A stretch of 53,496 nt of DNA from Acanthaster planci (lineage: Eukaryota; Echinodermata; Asteroidea; Valvatida; Acanthasteridae), in NCBI RefSeq assembly GCF_001949145.1, contig NW_019091706.1, positions 54,229-107,724 of the forward strand, written 5' to 3'. The translations under genes were made by a program, and so were the position numbers. Positions 25,020 to 38,000 of this stretch are shown one piece after another (the stretch's first letter is position 1; every line of letters starts with the position of its first letter). The notes below the pieces were generated by a model. It was not told the DNA's origin and made no database searches. It saw nothing but the letters and a program-made list of their open reading frames with translations.

Positions 25020-25312
25020 TCATAGCTTAGCATTTCCAGTGACAATCTTCCGCTTGGCTTCGTTGTCCAAGGGTGTGTAAGTCTTCTTCTCCACATCCAT
25101 AAAGAAGAGGGGGGTCTGTCAAATCCCTCTTGGACAAGGTCAGTTTTTTGTGCTTGAATGTCCCTGTGATATTCATCTCTTCCAGGATTGGAAGAAACTT
25201 AGGACATGTGTAAAGGGCAGTGACTTGACCACGTGATCGTAGAAGGCGTTTGGGTCGAGTTGATGCCCTTCTTTGAAGAAGACTGCCGCCATTCCTGCCC
25301 TACTGTCGCAAC
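25020..25312 (-). pseudogene. decayed extra copy of SLC27A exon 9
   Basis: This 293-bp segment matches the 308-bp last exon of gene 3 (25830-26137) along its whole length, including the acceptor context AATTAG/GTTGCGAC, the matching intronic flank (AATT.GAAGTGAAAAGG) and the final AKL-stop. A one-base loss in the SLPLYACP region and a loss of about 14 bases in the NVISDP region break the frame. Read from the acceptor, it hits a stop soon after the first shift. It probably arose by local duplication of the 3' end of gene 3, since the resemblance continues into intron 8. Use as an alternative truncated last exon is conceivable but would remove the TGTFKHKK lysine region and AKL. Confidence 0.85.
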
Positions 25313-25829
25313 CTAATTCGAAGTGAAAAGGATTATGGCTACACAGACGTTGAAATGGGTGCTACCGACATCAAAATATACCCATGCTCTCCGCGTCCCT
25401 CTAAAACTCGAACTCCACGGCCAACCCAGTCAAAGTCTTTGGCCGTCTCTTATACTGTTTTGTTCGTATTCATACGCAAAGAGTTACTTACCAAGTAAAT
25501 TATAGAACAAGTAATGTGAGCTTCAATTAACACGTCACCAAAATATCACATAATACGAGGGGTGATTATTGTACATGACAATATTTGTGACATATTCAGT
25601 TAGTTATCTAAAATAAACATTTGGACTTATTTTCCTGGTGGAAGTCTACCTAGTACAACCAGTCCTTGTGCGCGAGAAGCACAAGGGTCACCAAGTAACA
25701 ATTACTTGACATACAAACATGCAAATAACCCAGATACAATATCAGCTACACAATATGCATATTCATGTTTAGAATTCAAACAGGGAGGTCGCCCTTGCTA
25801 AGGCACGGTCTCCTACATCATTTTAATGT

Positions 25830-28800
25830 TCATAATTTGGCCTTCCCCACGAGAATTTTTTGAAAGGTTTCCTTGTCCAAGGGCGCGTACGTTTTCTTTT
25901 CGTCATCCACGAAGAAGAGCGGGTCCGATATGACATTGGGGTCAAATCCCTCACGGGCAAGGTTAGTCTTCTTGTGCTTGAATGTCCCCGTGATGTCCAT
26001 CTTTTTGATGATTCGAAGAAACTTTGGACATGCGAAGAGCGGCAGTGACCTGAACACGTGATCGAAGAAGGCCTTCGGGTCAAGCTGATGCCCCTCTTTG
26101 AAGACTACTGCCGCCATACCTGCCCTCCCGTCGCAACCTAATTTGAAGTGAAAAGGCTGAGTTCAAGGAACAAATTCTCCATGGAGAAAAGACTTGAAAA
26201 AATTATGACCAATTTCCATATGAAGTAAGAAAATTCTTTTGTTTTGTGTGGTAATTCCTCTTTTATTCTTTCTCTCTACTATGGTAAAAAGAGAATATTT
26301 AAATGTAAATCATGCTTGCAACAAAAGTCACTTTTACCTGGCACCTTGACGCCGTACACATTGCTTTCTTGTATGCCTGAGTATTGGTTCAAGACATGAG
26401 CTACTTCTCTTGTTGCAACATTTTCGCTTTTCCATCTGGAAGGACAGAATTTTGTTGTTAATATTCATGCTGTATCACCTCAAACTGGTAAAACGTGTAT
26501 CATAAAGAACCCACCTGAATGTGTCTCCAAGTCGGTCCTTGAAGTACAGATAACCGTCTTTGTCCTGTACCATCAGATCTCCAGTGTTGAAGAACAAATC
26601 ACCATTTTTCTTGACATCTCGGACAAGTTTCTTCAACGTGCTCGCCTCCGAAACGTAGCCGTGGAAGTGGGAGACATCGACCAGCCGAAAAAGCATGAGC
26701 CCCATCTCGCCTATACGAGGAGCAAAAAGAGGGCTGCCTCTTTGGACATGGTATAACAATTAAGAAAACAATTAAACAGATCATTTAACAGTTTTGTGAG
26801 TGTCAAATGCCTGGACGCGGACTGGTAATTATAAGCAATGTAATATCGAAGAATGTATAATTGGTTTTGAGATATAAAAAGTGTGTTGGATGTTACACAC
26901 TGGGGAAGAATCTTACCTGGAGGTGTCAGGATGCATTTACCGTTTGGACTACGAAGCGGTTGAGCTGTCTCTATGTCACACTGAACAAGGACTATGGCGT
27001 TCTGGAGTACCTATGGGGGTAGTTGAATGAAAAGGAGACATCAAAGTCGCTCGTCTTTGAACTTCACTTATCTCTAACATTTCCTTATTGCCCTCCATTC
27101 CTCGTACGGGATTCTTCAATACACTGATATAGGCGACTCAAGTTAATAATTCGACATTAAATGGTTGAAAGAGGTTGAGAATATTTTACACCCTCGCGCT
27201 GTGACAAAAACTGCAAAGTTTACGCGGACAAGGTTGGAAGGAGAATTGACGGGATTAATCTGTTGTTCATCCAGACATATTATAGTTGATTTGCAGCAAG
27301 TTCACAGGATTTTTCTTGTACCATAGGTCAGACAAATTATCTTGCCGGGATGGCAAATGTTCTGCCATAGACATTAGATGTAAAGAGCATTTCAACTTTT
27401 TCTTTTCATTTTTTAAAGTGTAAACAGGTTTTGGTAGAGGGAGACCAAATGAATGGTTAGGCCTTGAAATTTCCGACGTTGTAAATGCAATATTCTCACC
27501 TTATAAACGAGAGGATACCTTCCAACGCTTCCCAATTTACCTTCCAGATTTGTCGTAGTGTGTGTCCCATCGGTGGCCCCGTAGAATTCAACAATGCGGC
27601 CAATGTTGAATCGCTTTTGAAATTCTTCCCAGATATCAGACGATAAGCCCAGGCCGACTGCATAGCGGACCTTATGATCATATTTCCCGTCATCTACTCG
27701 CTGTTTAAGGTGATAAAAAGCGGAAATTCCGTTGGGACGGACATTCCAGCCATTAGAACTTTACAGGGTAAACTTGTCGATAGTTAGAACCTGTAATAAA
27801 TGTGTAATAATAATGCTGAGGCCTACCTGTTGCTGCGCCATCAGGTAACGGCACGTCTCCCCGATGTAAAGGATCACTGTCGCTCGGTACCTGCGAACCT
27901 CATCCCAGAACCGTTGGGCCGAGAAGTCACTGATGACTACAGTACCCCCTTTGATGAAGAAGGATGGAATGGTTTAGCTAGAGGTGTCACCTAATCTACC
28001 ACATCTCCGAGAGTGCCAATTTATGGACAAGTTAGATCAGCGACAGACTTTCAACCAACAGTCCATCTTGACTGGTAAACCATATGCATGAAATATACAC
28101 CGGGAACCAGGCCCAATCGACAAGTGGTTCACAAACTGTCGCTGATCGAACTTTTCCTTTGACGCCCTCAATCTGCCACGTCTCTGAGAGTGCCATGTGC
28201 CGTCTTAATAAAAACTTGACACCCCAAGCACCAAATCCCCGAAGTACCCACCGACTCTAATGACATTCTGCAAGCCCACGGTGAAACCCATGCTGTGGTA
28301 GAGAGGCAGGCAGACGTACACTACATCATCTTTAGTCAATCCAAGCGCGGCTTGAAAAAAGGAACCACTCAGTTGACGCGTGTGGGGCACCCTTGCCGCT
28401 TTGGGAAAACCTATATTGGAAACAATCGGTCTCGTAAGTGTAGCCAGGTATCGATTTGAAGCTACAAACACCAGTGACATAGGTTATATTTGTATATTAG
28501 AAGATAATTAGGCACAGTACCAATTTATATCTTTTCTATGCGCCGGCTTTCCTGTCTTGTGTATCAAGCCAACTATTATTTAATCTTTGCATTTTCGGAA
28601 GTTTATTTTATGAGGACGTGTCTTACTCTGACTTTATTCTGTTATTGTTGGCACATTTTTTTTATCTAGATTTCGGCAGGGTTTGTTTTCTGGGGTGTGG
28701 CTTTTACATCAGCATTGACCGTACAGCGGTGGATTGGGAACTGCTCGAATGAAACCTTCCATCATGCAAGTCCACGATGGAGGGTTCCACACATTCCCAC

Positions 28801-31251
28801 GAAACGTTTTAAAGAATAGGCCGAGTTCGGACGGATTGTTCCCATATGTTCACGAACAGTTCGATTTGTTGTTCGTGGGTCGGCCGCTCGAACGCTGGGA
28901 ACAAACAACCGGTTATCGCTGGTAGTTAGTGACAAGCAACATGCAACATGGTGGCGTCCATGTAGGCCTAGGCTACGATATTCGAGAGTTAATGTTTGGA
29001 TGGACTTAATTCTTTTCTATGTAAACGGGAACATTCATTTCTGTGTTATGGACAAATAAGTAATGTTAATTTTGCAAAACTTCCCATTGTCTTTGGCTTT
29101 GGAAGCCACACTCTACTTTTTGCAACTGTTCAAAAATGACAATCTCATGAGTTTTTTCTGTGTGTTCCTGTAAAACCCTAACCAGGAGGTGGTATGTGAT
29201 CCTTGTCACCGCTAGCTAATGATCAATCTGGTTCTGCAATGATGACCCCCAGATCCGAACATAAATCAAGAACAGCTGAATGAATGAAAAGAGACCAATG
29301 AATTCTTTTTAAATTTGCACTGAATTTTGCCAAAGCTCGATCTGATCGTGCCGTCACAAATCTCTCACTCAGCTCAGCTTTCACTTTAGGATGTTGTCAG
29401 ATTGAGAATCAAAAATCTTCTGCCAACACTCTCATACACACCAAACTCAACTCCAAAAAAAACTACACCATCCTACGAATACAGATAAAGAAATTAGTGG
29501 GGAAAAAACCGGACCCTAACACGAACAAAGACAAAAGTATGTTTGGACAATAACCATGGCCGGTGGTTTTACGTAATTCATAGCAACGAAACTGCGCGTC
29601 TCTCGATCGCGATTAAGACGCCCGATCCGTGATCGACGAAGTTCTACTGGCTGCTAGGAAAACAAGCGCGAAATTTTGATTGGTTAAAGAAGTGACGCGT
29701 AAGAGAGCGAGACTATTTGCTGCCAGGGGAGAAATTTAACAGACAAAAACAACAAATAAATAAAACTACCAATATTTTCAGAGGGATCTTAACAATCCTG
29801 TTCCGAGAACAGTGTTCTTGAGTCGTGTTCCCGCCGTTCGAGCGCGAGAACAAGAAACCCGTGTCAAGAATAGGCCGCCCGAACTCGACCTTACTGTGTG
29901 TGGTTTTCCCACATTTGGGTTTAGCTAATACTATAGCAATATTTCACTTGGGAGCATTCCACTCTGTACACTTCTATAATCAATGTTCTCCCGTGGTTAA
30001 CTGCAAATCCATTATTCCAACACTTGGGGACGTGCTCTATACATAAAATAACGCCCCTCAATTTTAATGATAATTTTGGTGCAAAAACTGCAGTATAATC
30101 AATTTGCCAGTCTCCATAGCGTCATTCATTGGTGAAAAGAAAACACGTTAAGGATTCAAATGGCACAAAATGAACAACTCCAACTGTGCTACGAATGCAG
30201 AACTGCTTGCCTACCTGTTGTTCCCGAAGTAAAGATATAGAGTGAATCGTCCAGGACCGGCTGCTGATCTCGCACACTCCTTGGTATGGGATCACTGCGT
30301 TCCTTCAGCGTCTTCACATCAACAGGAATCATTCCCAAGGGAAGACCCTCATCGAGATCCTTCCCGACAACCCAGACCTTAACACCAAAGGCTTGGAGCT
30401 CGGGCATTAGGTCAGCGAGAGCTTGCACTAGTCGCTTATCTGGAGGGAAACTATAACTGATAGCAAGAGTCTAAAGGTGTGTGCTCGAGTAGGAGACAAG
30501 GAACAAAAATTACAGAACAGTGGCAAGCCTGATGGGTACAGGGATCAAAAATGAACTGTTTCAAACTGCGACCAAATTCATTGACTCACACTGGAACATG
30601 AAGCCCAGAGGTTTGAGATTGCATATTAAGTTATTTTACAAGCTCCAAAATATATAATGATGAAACATGAATGGAATGTGAGGGTTCTATAACATGTTTA
30701 TACTTGCGTATAACACTTGTATACTTATTACTTATATATTACTTACCGTTTCCGCACGCAATCATTTTCACATTACAGGCTTTGATAGAGTAAAGGAGTC
30801 CCCTGCCTTTAAGATTGTAGTTAATCAGCGCTATTCTTAGCCCCAGCTTGGCAAAAGCCAACCAGGACACGACGAAACTGGGTTCGTTCCGGATGAATAT
30901 GGCCACTGTTTCCATGCAAGCTGCCACCTCGCTTTGCTGGACAAAGTGGGCGAGTTGGTTAGCCTGTCTGTCCAGTTCACCGTAGGTGAGTAACTCATCT
31001 TTGTGCAAGACGAACTCTTTATCCGGGGTTTGCTTCACGTGTGCCTCAAAGAAGTCAATGACTTTGAAATTTTGCTCCACCAGGGCTTCTACCTCTTTCT
31101 TCTGTTGCTGTTCTTTCTGAAATGCCACCAGGTCTGCAAAGACTGTTCGGCCGTATTTCAGACGCAGAAACCCGGCAACAGCGACGGGAAGGCCCGCTAT
31201 AATCGCAGCAGCTGCACCGAGTAATCGGCGATTGATCGGAGTGTCAGACAT
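25830..31251 (-). CDS. SLC27A2-like: gene 3: SLC27A2-like acyl-CoA synthetase / fatty acid transport protein, 635 aa, 9 exons, altered signature
   Basis: Exons in coding order: 30747-31251, 30215-30439, 28252-28410, 27827-27948, 27500-27700, 26917-27010, 26515-26710, 26338-26435 and 25830-26137. I start at the ATG at 31251 (MSDTPINRR), which aligns with genes 4 and 5; upstream in frame there is only TTG. Exon 2 is 6 bp longer than in genes 1 and 2, and exon 7 is 6 bp shorter, giving 635 residues. Seen: N-terminal helix ([16 protein letters not shown]), P-loop TSGTTG followed by FPK rather than LPK, YGATD with Asp instead of Glu, TGTFKHKK and terminal AKL. The FATP signature reads [11 protein letters not shown], with Ser for Gly and Arg for Thr relative to its neighbours. 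The frame is fully open, so the gene is probably functional but may differ in activity or substrate. Exon 6 begins with [11 protein letters not shown] where the others have ALTD. Confidence 0.9.
27993..28195. repeat. nested direct and inverted repeats, gene 3 intron 3
   Basis: Direct copies of AATCT.CCAC.TCTC.GAGAGTGCCA stand at 27993-28018 and 28170-28195 (3 mismatches in 26). Between them GTTAGATCAGCGACAG (28031-28046) pairs with CTGTCGCTGATCGAAC (28136-28151). The arrangement, a palindrome bracketed by long direct repeats, looks like a small inserted element or a duplicated intron segment. Confidence 0.65.
28735..28925. repeat. GTTC/GAAC-rich segment with short inverted repeats, gene 3 intron 2
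   Basis: Repeated GGGAAC, GTTCC, GTTCG and CGAAC words form several short inverted pairs (for example CCTTCCATC near 28761 with GATGGAGGG near 28785). A related word, AAGAATAGGCCG, recurs at about 28813 and 29866, and CGCTCGAACG..GGGAAC (28886) is inverted at about 29830. This may mark a transposon of about 1 kb between these points, but the ends are unclear. Confidence 0.35.
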
Positions 31252-34200
31252 TCCGATCAAGCAATTAAAGTCTATTATATCGTTTCTTTTCCAACTCAGG
31301 TTTGCTCAAGCTCTGCCCACACCGTAAAGCGCCTTTTGGACGTTCACTGAGGCTTCAGAGCATTTAAAAAAAAAAAAAAAAGAATACTCAGCAAAAGCAA
31401 ATTCAACACTCAGGTGTACATGTCATGGGGACTGCAGATCACAGAACCCATGTCACTTAACTGCCCATGCAATTGCATTATCACCAACTCTTGTTCAGAA
31501 ATGGAGATTAACTACCTCATGGTCCCTTTGAATGTTTTCGTTCGGCGCGATCCGTTGAGGCTGCGTGATTGATTACTCGTTGTGCTTAATTTTGAAACAA
31601 CATCCACAGATCCGTCCAGCATTAATCAAAGGTACAACCGTTGTGCAATAGTTATTGGAAGATAAAATCGAGTCTAAGATTTCCTCCAGCAGACACGGTC
31701 CAAGTTCAGGAAATGGAAAGTACGTGGGCCCGAGAGGTAGAGGCAGTATCACAACTGGAGAAAGGCACACTTATGATAATTTATGTTTACGTCACAATGT
31801 GGCTCCCGGATATGGTGTCAGTGCTGGCAAAGATGAATGTACCGTACTCTTCACCACTCCACATACATATACATGTACATGTGCAGTACATGTATATTGT
31901 GAACAGCTTGTGTGTGCATGTGGCTGCGTGCCCGTTACTGAGAGTATGTTGCAATATTTATGAATGCCAGTGACTCCAAAAGACTTAGCTGTGATCCAAA
32001 TAGCGACGTAAGTATAAAAATGTCACCAGTGACGTAATTGGGGTACATTTTGATGGGAGGGGCACTTTGGGCCGTCATTTTCGGGGGGGGGTGGGAGTAC
32101 GCAATGGGGCTCAGTCACAGCATGGAGCAATGTGTTTTATTTCTCCATGGTCACAGTAAAACAAGTTAGCCAAGTCGGAATTTTTCCTCCTTTAATTTGG
32201 GGGCACACGTAGAGCACAGGCCTGAGTGGCAGTTAATCCACTGAAGTGCACCTTCCTCCAGTTGTGATACTGGTTATCACTGTTCGCAATCTTTTTCATA
32301 AATGTATTTCCACCATAATCCTATAGGCCAAGGAAAGTAAATGATACATGTATCCCAGACAGTTGATGTGTTCAAAACAGTTATTAGCGCCCTCTGTAAG
32401 GCAATCGTCACTAATTTTTGGAAGTGAGTTGCCAATGGCGCTTCATGTACTGTTATGAAAAGCAGAGACCATCATCCGTTCCTTCATTTACAAGACCCCT
32501 GCATTGTTTATGAAGTCCATGCACAGTAACTCCTCCAGCAAATTATGAATTTGAAAAGGAAACAAGAAAACTGCTCGGTGGATTGATCACATGGCTGTTC
32601 TATATGTGGCATTTGTTTATATCTTTAAATCTTCTTTCCCCCTTTCTCTCCCCACATCCCACCTCAATGCCACAGGCAAATTTTAGTTCCGCCCTGTATT
32701 TTTGTCAGTTTTTTGGCACATAGACCTGCATCTTACTTTTATCACAACAAAGTAGTCCGGGTGTTTCCCAAAGAATGGTTCACGATGACACAATCAGGCG
32801 TCAAATTACAACAGGTTCGGTGGTTTGTATACACACTTTGAACCCAAACTGATGAGTGATGGCAAACCATTACCGCTGGAGTTTTGCATCATTGACCATG
32901 TGACTACAAACATCTGACCGAAAGTTGCCAGCAGTGTCTTCACAAAGCGTTGAATGCACTATATTACGTTTAGATCCAATTAAGAGAGGCTGTTGTAAAG
33001 AAACGGTTGTAATCAACATACTTTTCTTGGGCCTGAAATTGAGCAAATGGTGAATCAGATGAGACTTCCCCGTCTGAAGTTCGGAACCCGATAACCATCA
33101 ACCTTTGCCGAGAAACACTTATGCACACTTGAACACATCAACATCTGCTTTAACAAGAAATGAGACAGCTCATGGTACATGTGGAACGCTGGCAAGCAGA
33201 GTGTCTGGAGATACTAGACTCACAGTCGGTGTAGCAGGCTTTCATTGATATTGAAAGATCTAATTGTGGTTGTCTATCTTTTAAAGCACTGCGTTTAAGT
33301 CATTAATATTCTGACTGTACAGTGAGTAAAATGTCCAGGTTAGAAAACTGGAGGGAAATGTACTTTCTATTGGTTCAAAGTGGGGAGGTGAAGTGAGATG
33401 TGTAGAAAAGTGCAAAAAAGTGCCATCCGTTGCGTACACAACTCACATACCTTGGCTACAAGGTTTTTTGGGGAGACAGCTAGGGGCACAGGCGTCTGTA
33501 TCTCCCCCCCCCCGTGATGTTACTGACTTTAACTCGGCAGCATCAACAAACCGATGATATACACCAGCCGCTTTGCCCGGCACTGCTCGTATCTTGTGCA
33601 ATTTGCAATGGTGTGTTATTGACGGAATTCAAACTACACTCGCGTTGTGATTTAACTAACAAATATGCATTACATACAATTGATCTGGAACTTTTTTTTT
33701 CAGTTGTTAGCTCCACATTAAAATAAACAAAATCAGTCTAAGGAAAAAAGAGGGTACTCGAGTTGGCGAACTCGGGAAAAATCAAGCCATACTGACAAAA
33801 AAATCTTTTACATTAAGACGTTGAACGAGCCTATTTGCAGCAAATACAAATTACGTATGCAAATAATATTAATATGCAGGCTTACTATCCGAAAAATTAA
33901 TGGGGCTATTATTTGTCATTTTTGGCACTTTTTATTTTTCACTGTTATCACCACAGGTAAGTCTACTTCCTGTACGACGTCAATTATATAGACATTAGAC
34001 CTAAACTGCAAAAAAAAAATAAATAAATAAAATAAAAACAAACGAACAAACAAACAAAACACGGAAAATGGCACTTGTGATTACGGACAAGACAGTATGC
34101 CTTTAAAAGTCAGTAATTTACTTTCACTTGTAATTTAACTTGGACTGTCACTTTAAGTTTATATTTGTTTTCTTTTACAGGGTGTTGCAAGATTATTAGA

Positions 34201-35055
34201 ACCCGAAAATATAACTGGAATCTGGTTTCAGCTTTACCATGCTCGAAGTTTTCCTAGCAATTTTGATCATGGAACCGGTGGACCCAAACTGAATATACAC
34301 CTGATCGATTATGCACAACATGTCATTTGGGCACTTTCGGCAAAGTGCAAAACAAGTAAATATTGCCTCTGTTGAAAGAAAGGAGCAATTCCAATTAAAC
34401 TGACCCTTCTTTCTGTTCTCCACCAATTAAAATTCTCGAAAAAATCCCAGAGTCTTACAGTGTTCTTGTAATATTTGTTTCTTAATTAATATTGACATAC
34501 ATATGTTAGGGAGCATATCAAAATTCGGAACAGGAATGATCACTGGACCGTTCCATCTGTGTACCCGTCGAAACGGAAATCGTTCTTTTCAACTGTTCCA
34601 TCAGAACGATCTGTTAGACCGTTCCCCTAGGCATTATGTGCTCGAAAAGTATGGAAACGTCCAATGGAACAATAAGAACAGCTGTTCCCAGTCGGCGTTC
34701 AGTTGAGATAACCGACCGTGCCCATTGGAATTGCTGACATGTCCAACGGAACATTTCCTGTTCGAACTTTAATGGGATTTGACATCCACTTAGCATTCAA
34801 GCAAAGCAATATCTTGGCATGTAAAGTCTCTGTATCTATCATACATGTGTACCAAGTAGCAGATTATTTCACTTCGTGTCCAGGTATTCTGATATACGTA
34901 CATCAATTTGGTTCAAAGTCCCTTGATTTTCGAGTGCAAATTTTTAAAGTGACAGTTTAATGCTATTAAGTCAGTACAAGAAACACCTCGAGACCAGATA
35001 AAATTGTAGTAATAGTTGAGAACGACCACAACCTTCGAAGCATGTATCTCACTGT
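31252..35055. other. spacer between genes 3 and 4
   Basis: The 3.8-kb region upstream of gene 3 and downstream of gene 4 shows no recognisable exon. It holds an A run (about 31366-31381), an ACATGTA-rich patch near 31862-31895, poly-C (33504-33514), an A-rich simple tract (34010-34060) and the inverted-repeat element at 34524-34766. The gene 3 promoter should lie at its left end and the gene 4 3' UTR at its right end; I could not identify either by motif. Confidence 0.55.
34524..34766. mobile_element. GAAC-rich inverted-terminal element
   Basis: The left end TTCGGAACAGGAATG (34524-34538) matches the reverse complement of the right end CATTTCCTGTTCGAA (34752-34766) with one gap-like difference. 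The interior is packed with GTTCC, GGAAC and GAACG words (for example GACCGTTCC and GATCTGTTAGACCGTTCC). At about 243 bp and non-coding, it looks like a MITE or a repeat-rich foldback. Confidence 0.45.
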
Positions 35056-38000
35056 CTACAGCCTTGCCTGTCCAATGACAATTCTTCGCATGGCGTCCTT
35101 GTCCAAGGGTGCGTAAGTCTTTTTCTCCTCATCCAAGAAGAAGAGAGGGTCTGACATGACATTGGGGTCAAATCCCTCTCGGGCAAGGTCAGTCTTCTTG
35201 TGCTTGAATGTCCCTGTGATGTCCATCTTTTCCATGATCCGCAGAAACTTTGGACATGCGTAGGACGGCAGTGACCTGACCACGTGATCGTAGAAGGCCT
35301 TCGGATCAAGACGATGTTCTATCTTCAAGACGACTGCCGCCATACCCGCTCTGCCGTCGCGGCCTGAAATAGATTGAAATTTCAGATTTTCTGTTTTAAA
35401 TAATAACAGCCTACAGGTTAACGACTGACATGATGTCATTCTGGCCAAAAGTCAAACCAACTTAAAAATCACAATAATATACCATTTGGGACACGTTCAT
35501 ACCAAACCCAAATATTGTGGACACTAAATCAATATTTTCAGTTCTACAGCTGAAGAAATACATTCTACAAACTGCATGCTTTTACCTGGTACCTTGACGC
35601 CATACACATTGCTTTCGTCTATGCCCGGGTACTGATTCAAGACAAGAGCTACTTCTGTTGTCGCTACATTTTCGCCTCTCCATCTAAACAGAAAAGGGCG
35701 TCGTGGTCAAAACTTAAGCCTTTCTCAATGTGAAAGACTGATATCGCGTAGAAAGAGCAACCGTTTATACCTTACCTGAATGTGTCTCCAAGTCTGTCCT
35801 TAAAATATAGGTAACCATCTTTGTCGTGTACCATCAGATCGCCAGAGTTGAAGAACAAGTCACCGTTTTTCTTGACATTTCTCACAAGTTTCTTTGCCGT
35901 CTCTGTCTCCTTTGCCAAATAACCGTGAAAGGCAGTCTCATCAGTGAGCCGAAATAGCATCAGACCAGTCTCACCTGCACAAATCCAAATAGTTTTCATG
36001 ATGACATGTTGTGGTTAGACTGACAACGAGCTGATGTGGGGTACACTTAGAAAATAAGCCAATCGGACCATTGAAGGTAAAACTCAAAATTGTATTGCTA
36101 CTTTTGATATAGCCTGCAAATGTTTTGTACACAGCATAGTAAGAAATTTATCAAAGCAGGCACGAAACTGGGGTGGGGATCTTGGGATCCCTCAGGGTCA
36201 TTTTTCTTTCAGGGGCATGGGTCTAAAGGTTGGAAGACCCCCTAAAAAGCATCCTCCACGCAGGGATCTAATTTTGCGTGTGAGGTTAAGCACAAAACTA
36301 AAAGATTAAATCCATTTAAATAACATCTTTTTATCATCGTCGACAAAATACATGTACTAATCCTCTCCCTGTCCGAACAAAAATTTTCTTACCCCATCCC
36401 CCTAAAAAAAAAGTCCTGAATCTGACCCTGCGAAGGGATGAGGGTTATTGAAAAGGTTGAGAATAATTTGAAGAGCTCCGAGTCGAGAGGTGAAACACTG
36501 GAATGGATTAGATTGTTATGAATGCAATGCTAAGAGTGTCATGGATTTTCATTACAATTTCAAGAAATGGTTGAAAGGGAATAGGTTTGACCTTTCCACA
36601 AATATTTATGGATACCCGCAGCTCTCAAAATGAGCCAGTTGGGTATTCAAACAGCGCATGCTCAGTACATGGCTATTCGGAAACAGCTACGCGTGCGTGA
36701 TAGTCTGTTCTATCAGTGCAGCCACACTCAACTAACGCGCGGTTTGTTCCTGCAAAACATTGGCTTTTTGAAATACCAAACTTGCTCATTGTAGCAAATT
36801 GTCGGCAAGAGTGTGAAAGTAGAAACTGAACAAACTTTTCAACAAAAGATGTATCTTCCTATTCGCCTGTGCAAACGTGGTGTTGAAGTTTGACGGTTAG
36901 TTTTTCAGCATCGTGTGTTGAAACCATTGATGTAGTGTATCACTAAGAGAATATCTGCATATGTACCTGGGGGCGTCAAGATGCACTTGCCGTCTGGACC
37001 ACGAAGCGGTCGAGCTGTCTCTATATCGCACTGAACGAGGACTATGATGTCAGTTAATGCCTGCTCGTTGACAGTTCAAAGCGATGAGGGTGAACCAGAT
37101 ACAAGTAGAAAGGTTATGAAGTGATTTGTTCACAAAATTATGATAATACGTAGATTTCCATAACACATTAGCTTCGTAATCGCATTCAACTGAAGAAAGC
37201 CATGCCCAAAATAGTCTAGTGAATGTTAAAGTCTTCCATAACCACTCCTGATTAAACTTAGAGATGCACAATGATAGATTCATACCCGAAATAAACCATG
37301 GTACCTTCCAGCGCTCCCAACTTTGCCGTCTAGGTTTATTGTAGCGTATGTCGCCTCGGTGGCACCGTAGAATTCAGCTATGTGGCCGATGTTGAATCGC
37401 CTCTGAAATTCTACCCATATATCGGGCCGCAGACCGTTGCCGATAGCGTAGCGGATTTTGTGAGGGTACTTACCGTCATCTGTACGCTGTTTGTTGGGAC
37501 ATGAGGTAAGCAGGGAAATTTCCAATGACAGGTTGGATTTTTACTGAGACAGAATATAAATTATTTTCAAGAGCAAAAATGTGAAAATGGAAACAAAAGA
37601 TATCACGGACTAGTTATTATGTTATGCTCAAATTGGATATGAACTAAATCAATGCGTCATACTCTTATCCTGAACTTTTAAATTCTTTAAAATATTACAC
37701 AGGATGAACAGAAAAAGTTACTGACTGAAAGTCGATAATTTATTTTTATTAAGTATTATTCATTTACCGTTGGTTGAGCTGCAAGGTAACGGCAAATTTC
37801 CCCAATGTACTGGATGACTGTGGCTCGATATCTGCTGACATCATCCCAGAATCTCCGAGCTGAGAAGTCACTCAAGGCCACAGTTCCTCCTTTAATGCAT
37901 TGCAGATGTAAGGCAGACAACGCTATTAGGTCATAAAGCTGATATGCCAACATTTTCAAGTTTAAAACTGTGTCATTCTACCAAATTGACTTACACAGGT

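Noticed and set aside
31252-31260. Start of gene 3 three codons upstream
   Set aside because: The upstream codon is TTG; the ATG at 31251 aligns with the paralogs and gives exon 1 its conserved 505-bp length.
31860-31900. ACATGTA-rich palindromic patch as a regulatory site
   Set aside because: It looks like low-complexity repetition of TACATG; similar words occur across the window without positional logic.
32801-33100. Possible further SLC27A exon relics in the gene 3-gene 4 spacer
   Set aside because: None of the diagnostic exon words (P-loop, PLYHS, YIGE, YGAT, DTFRWKGE, TGTFK regions) could be found on either strand.
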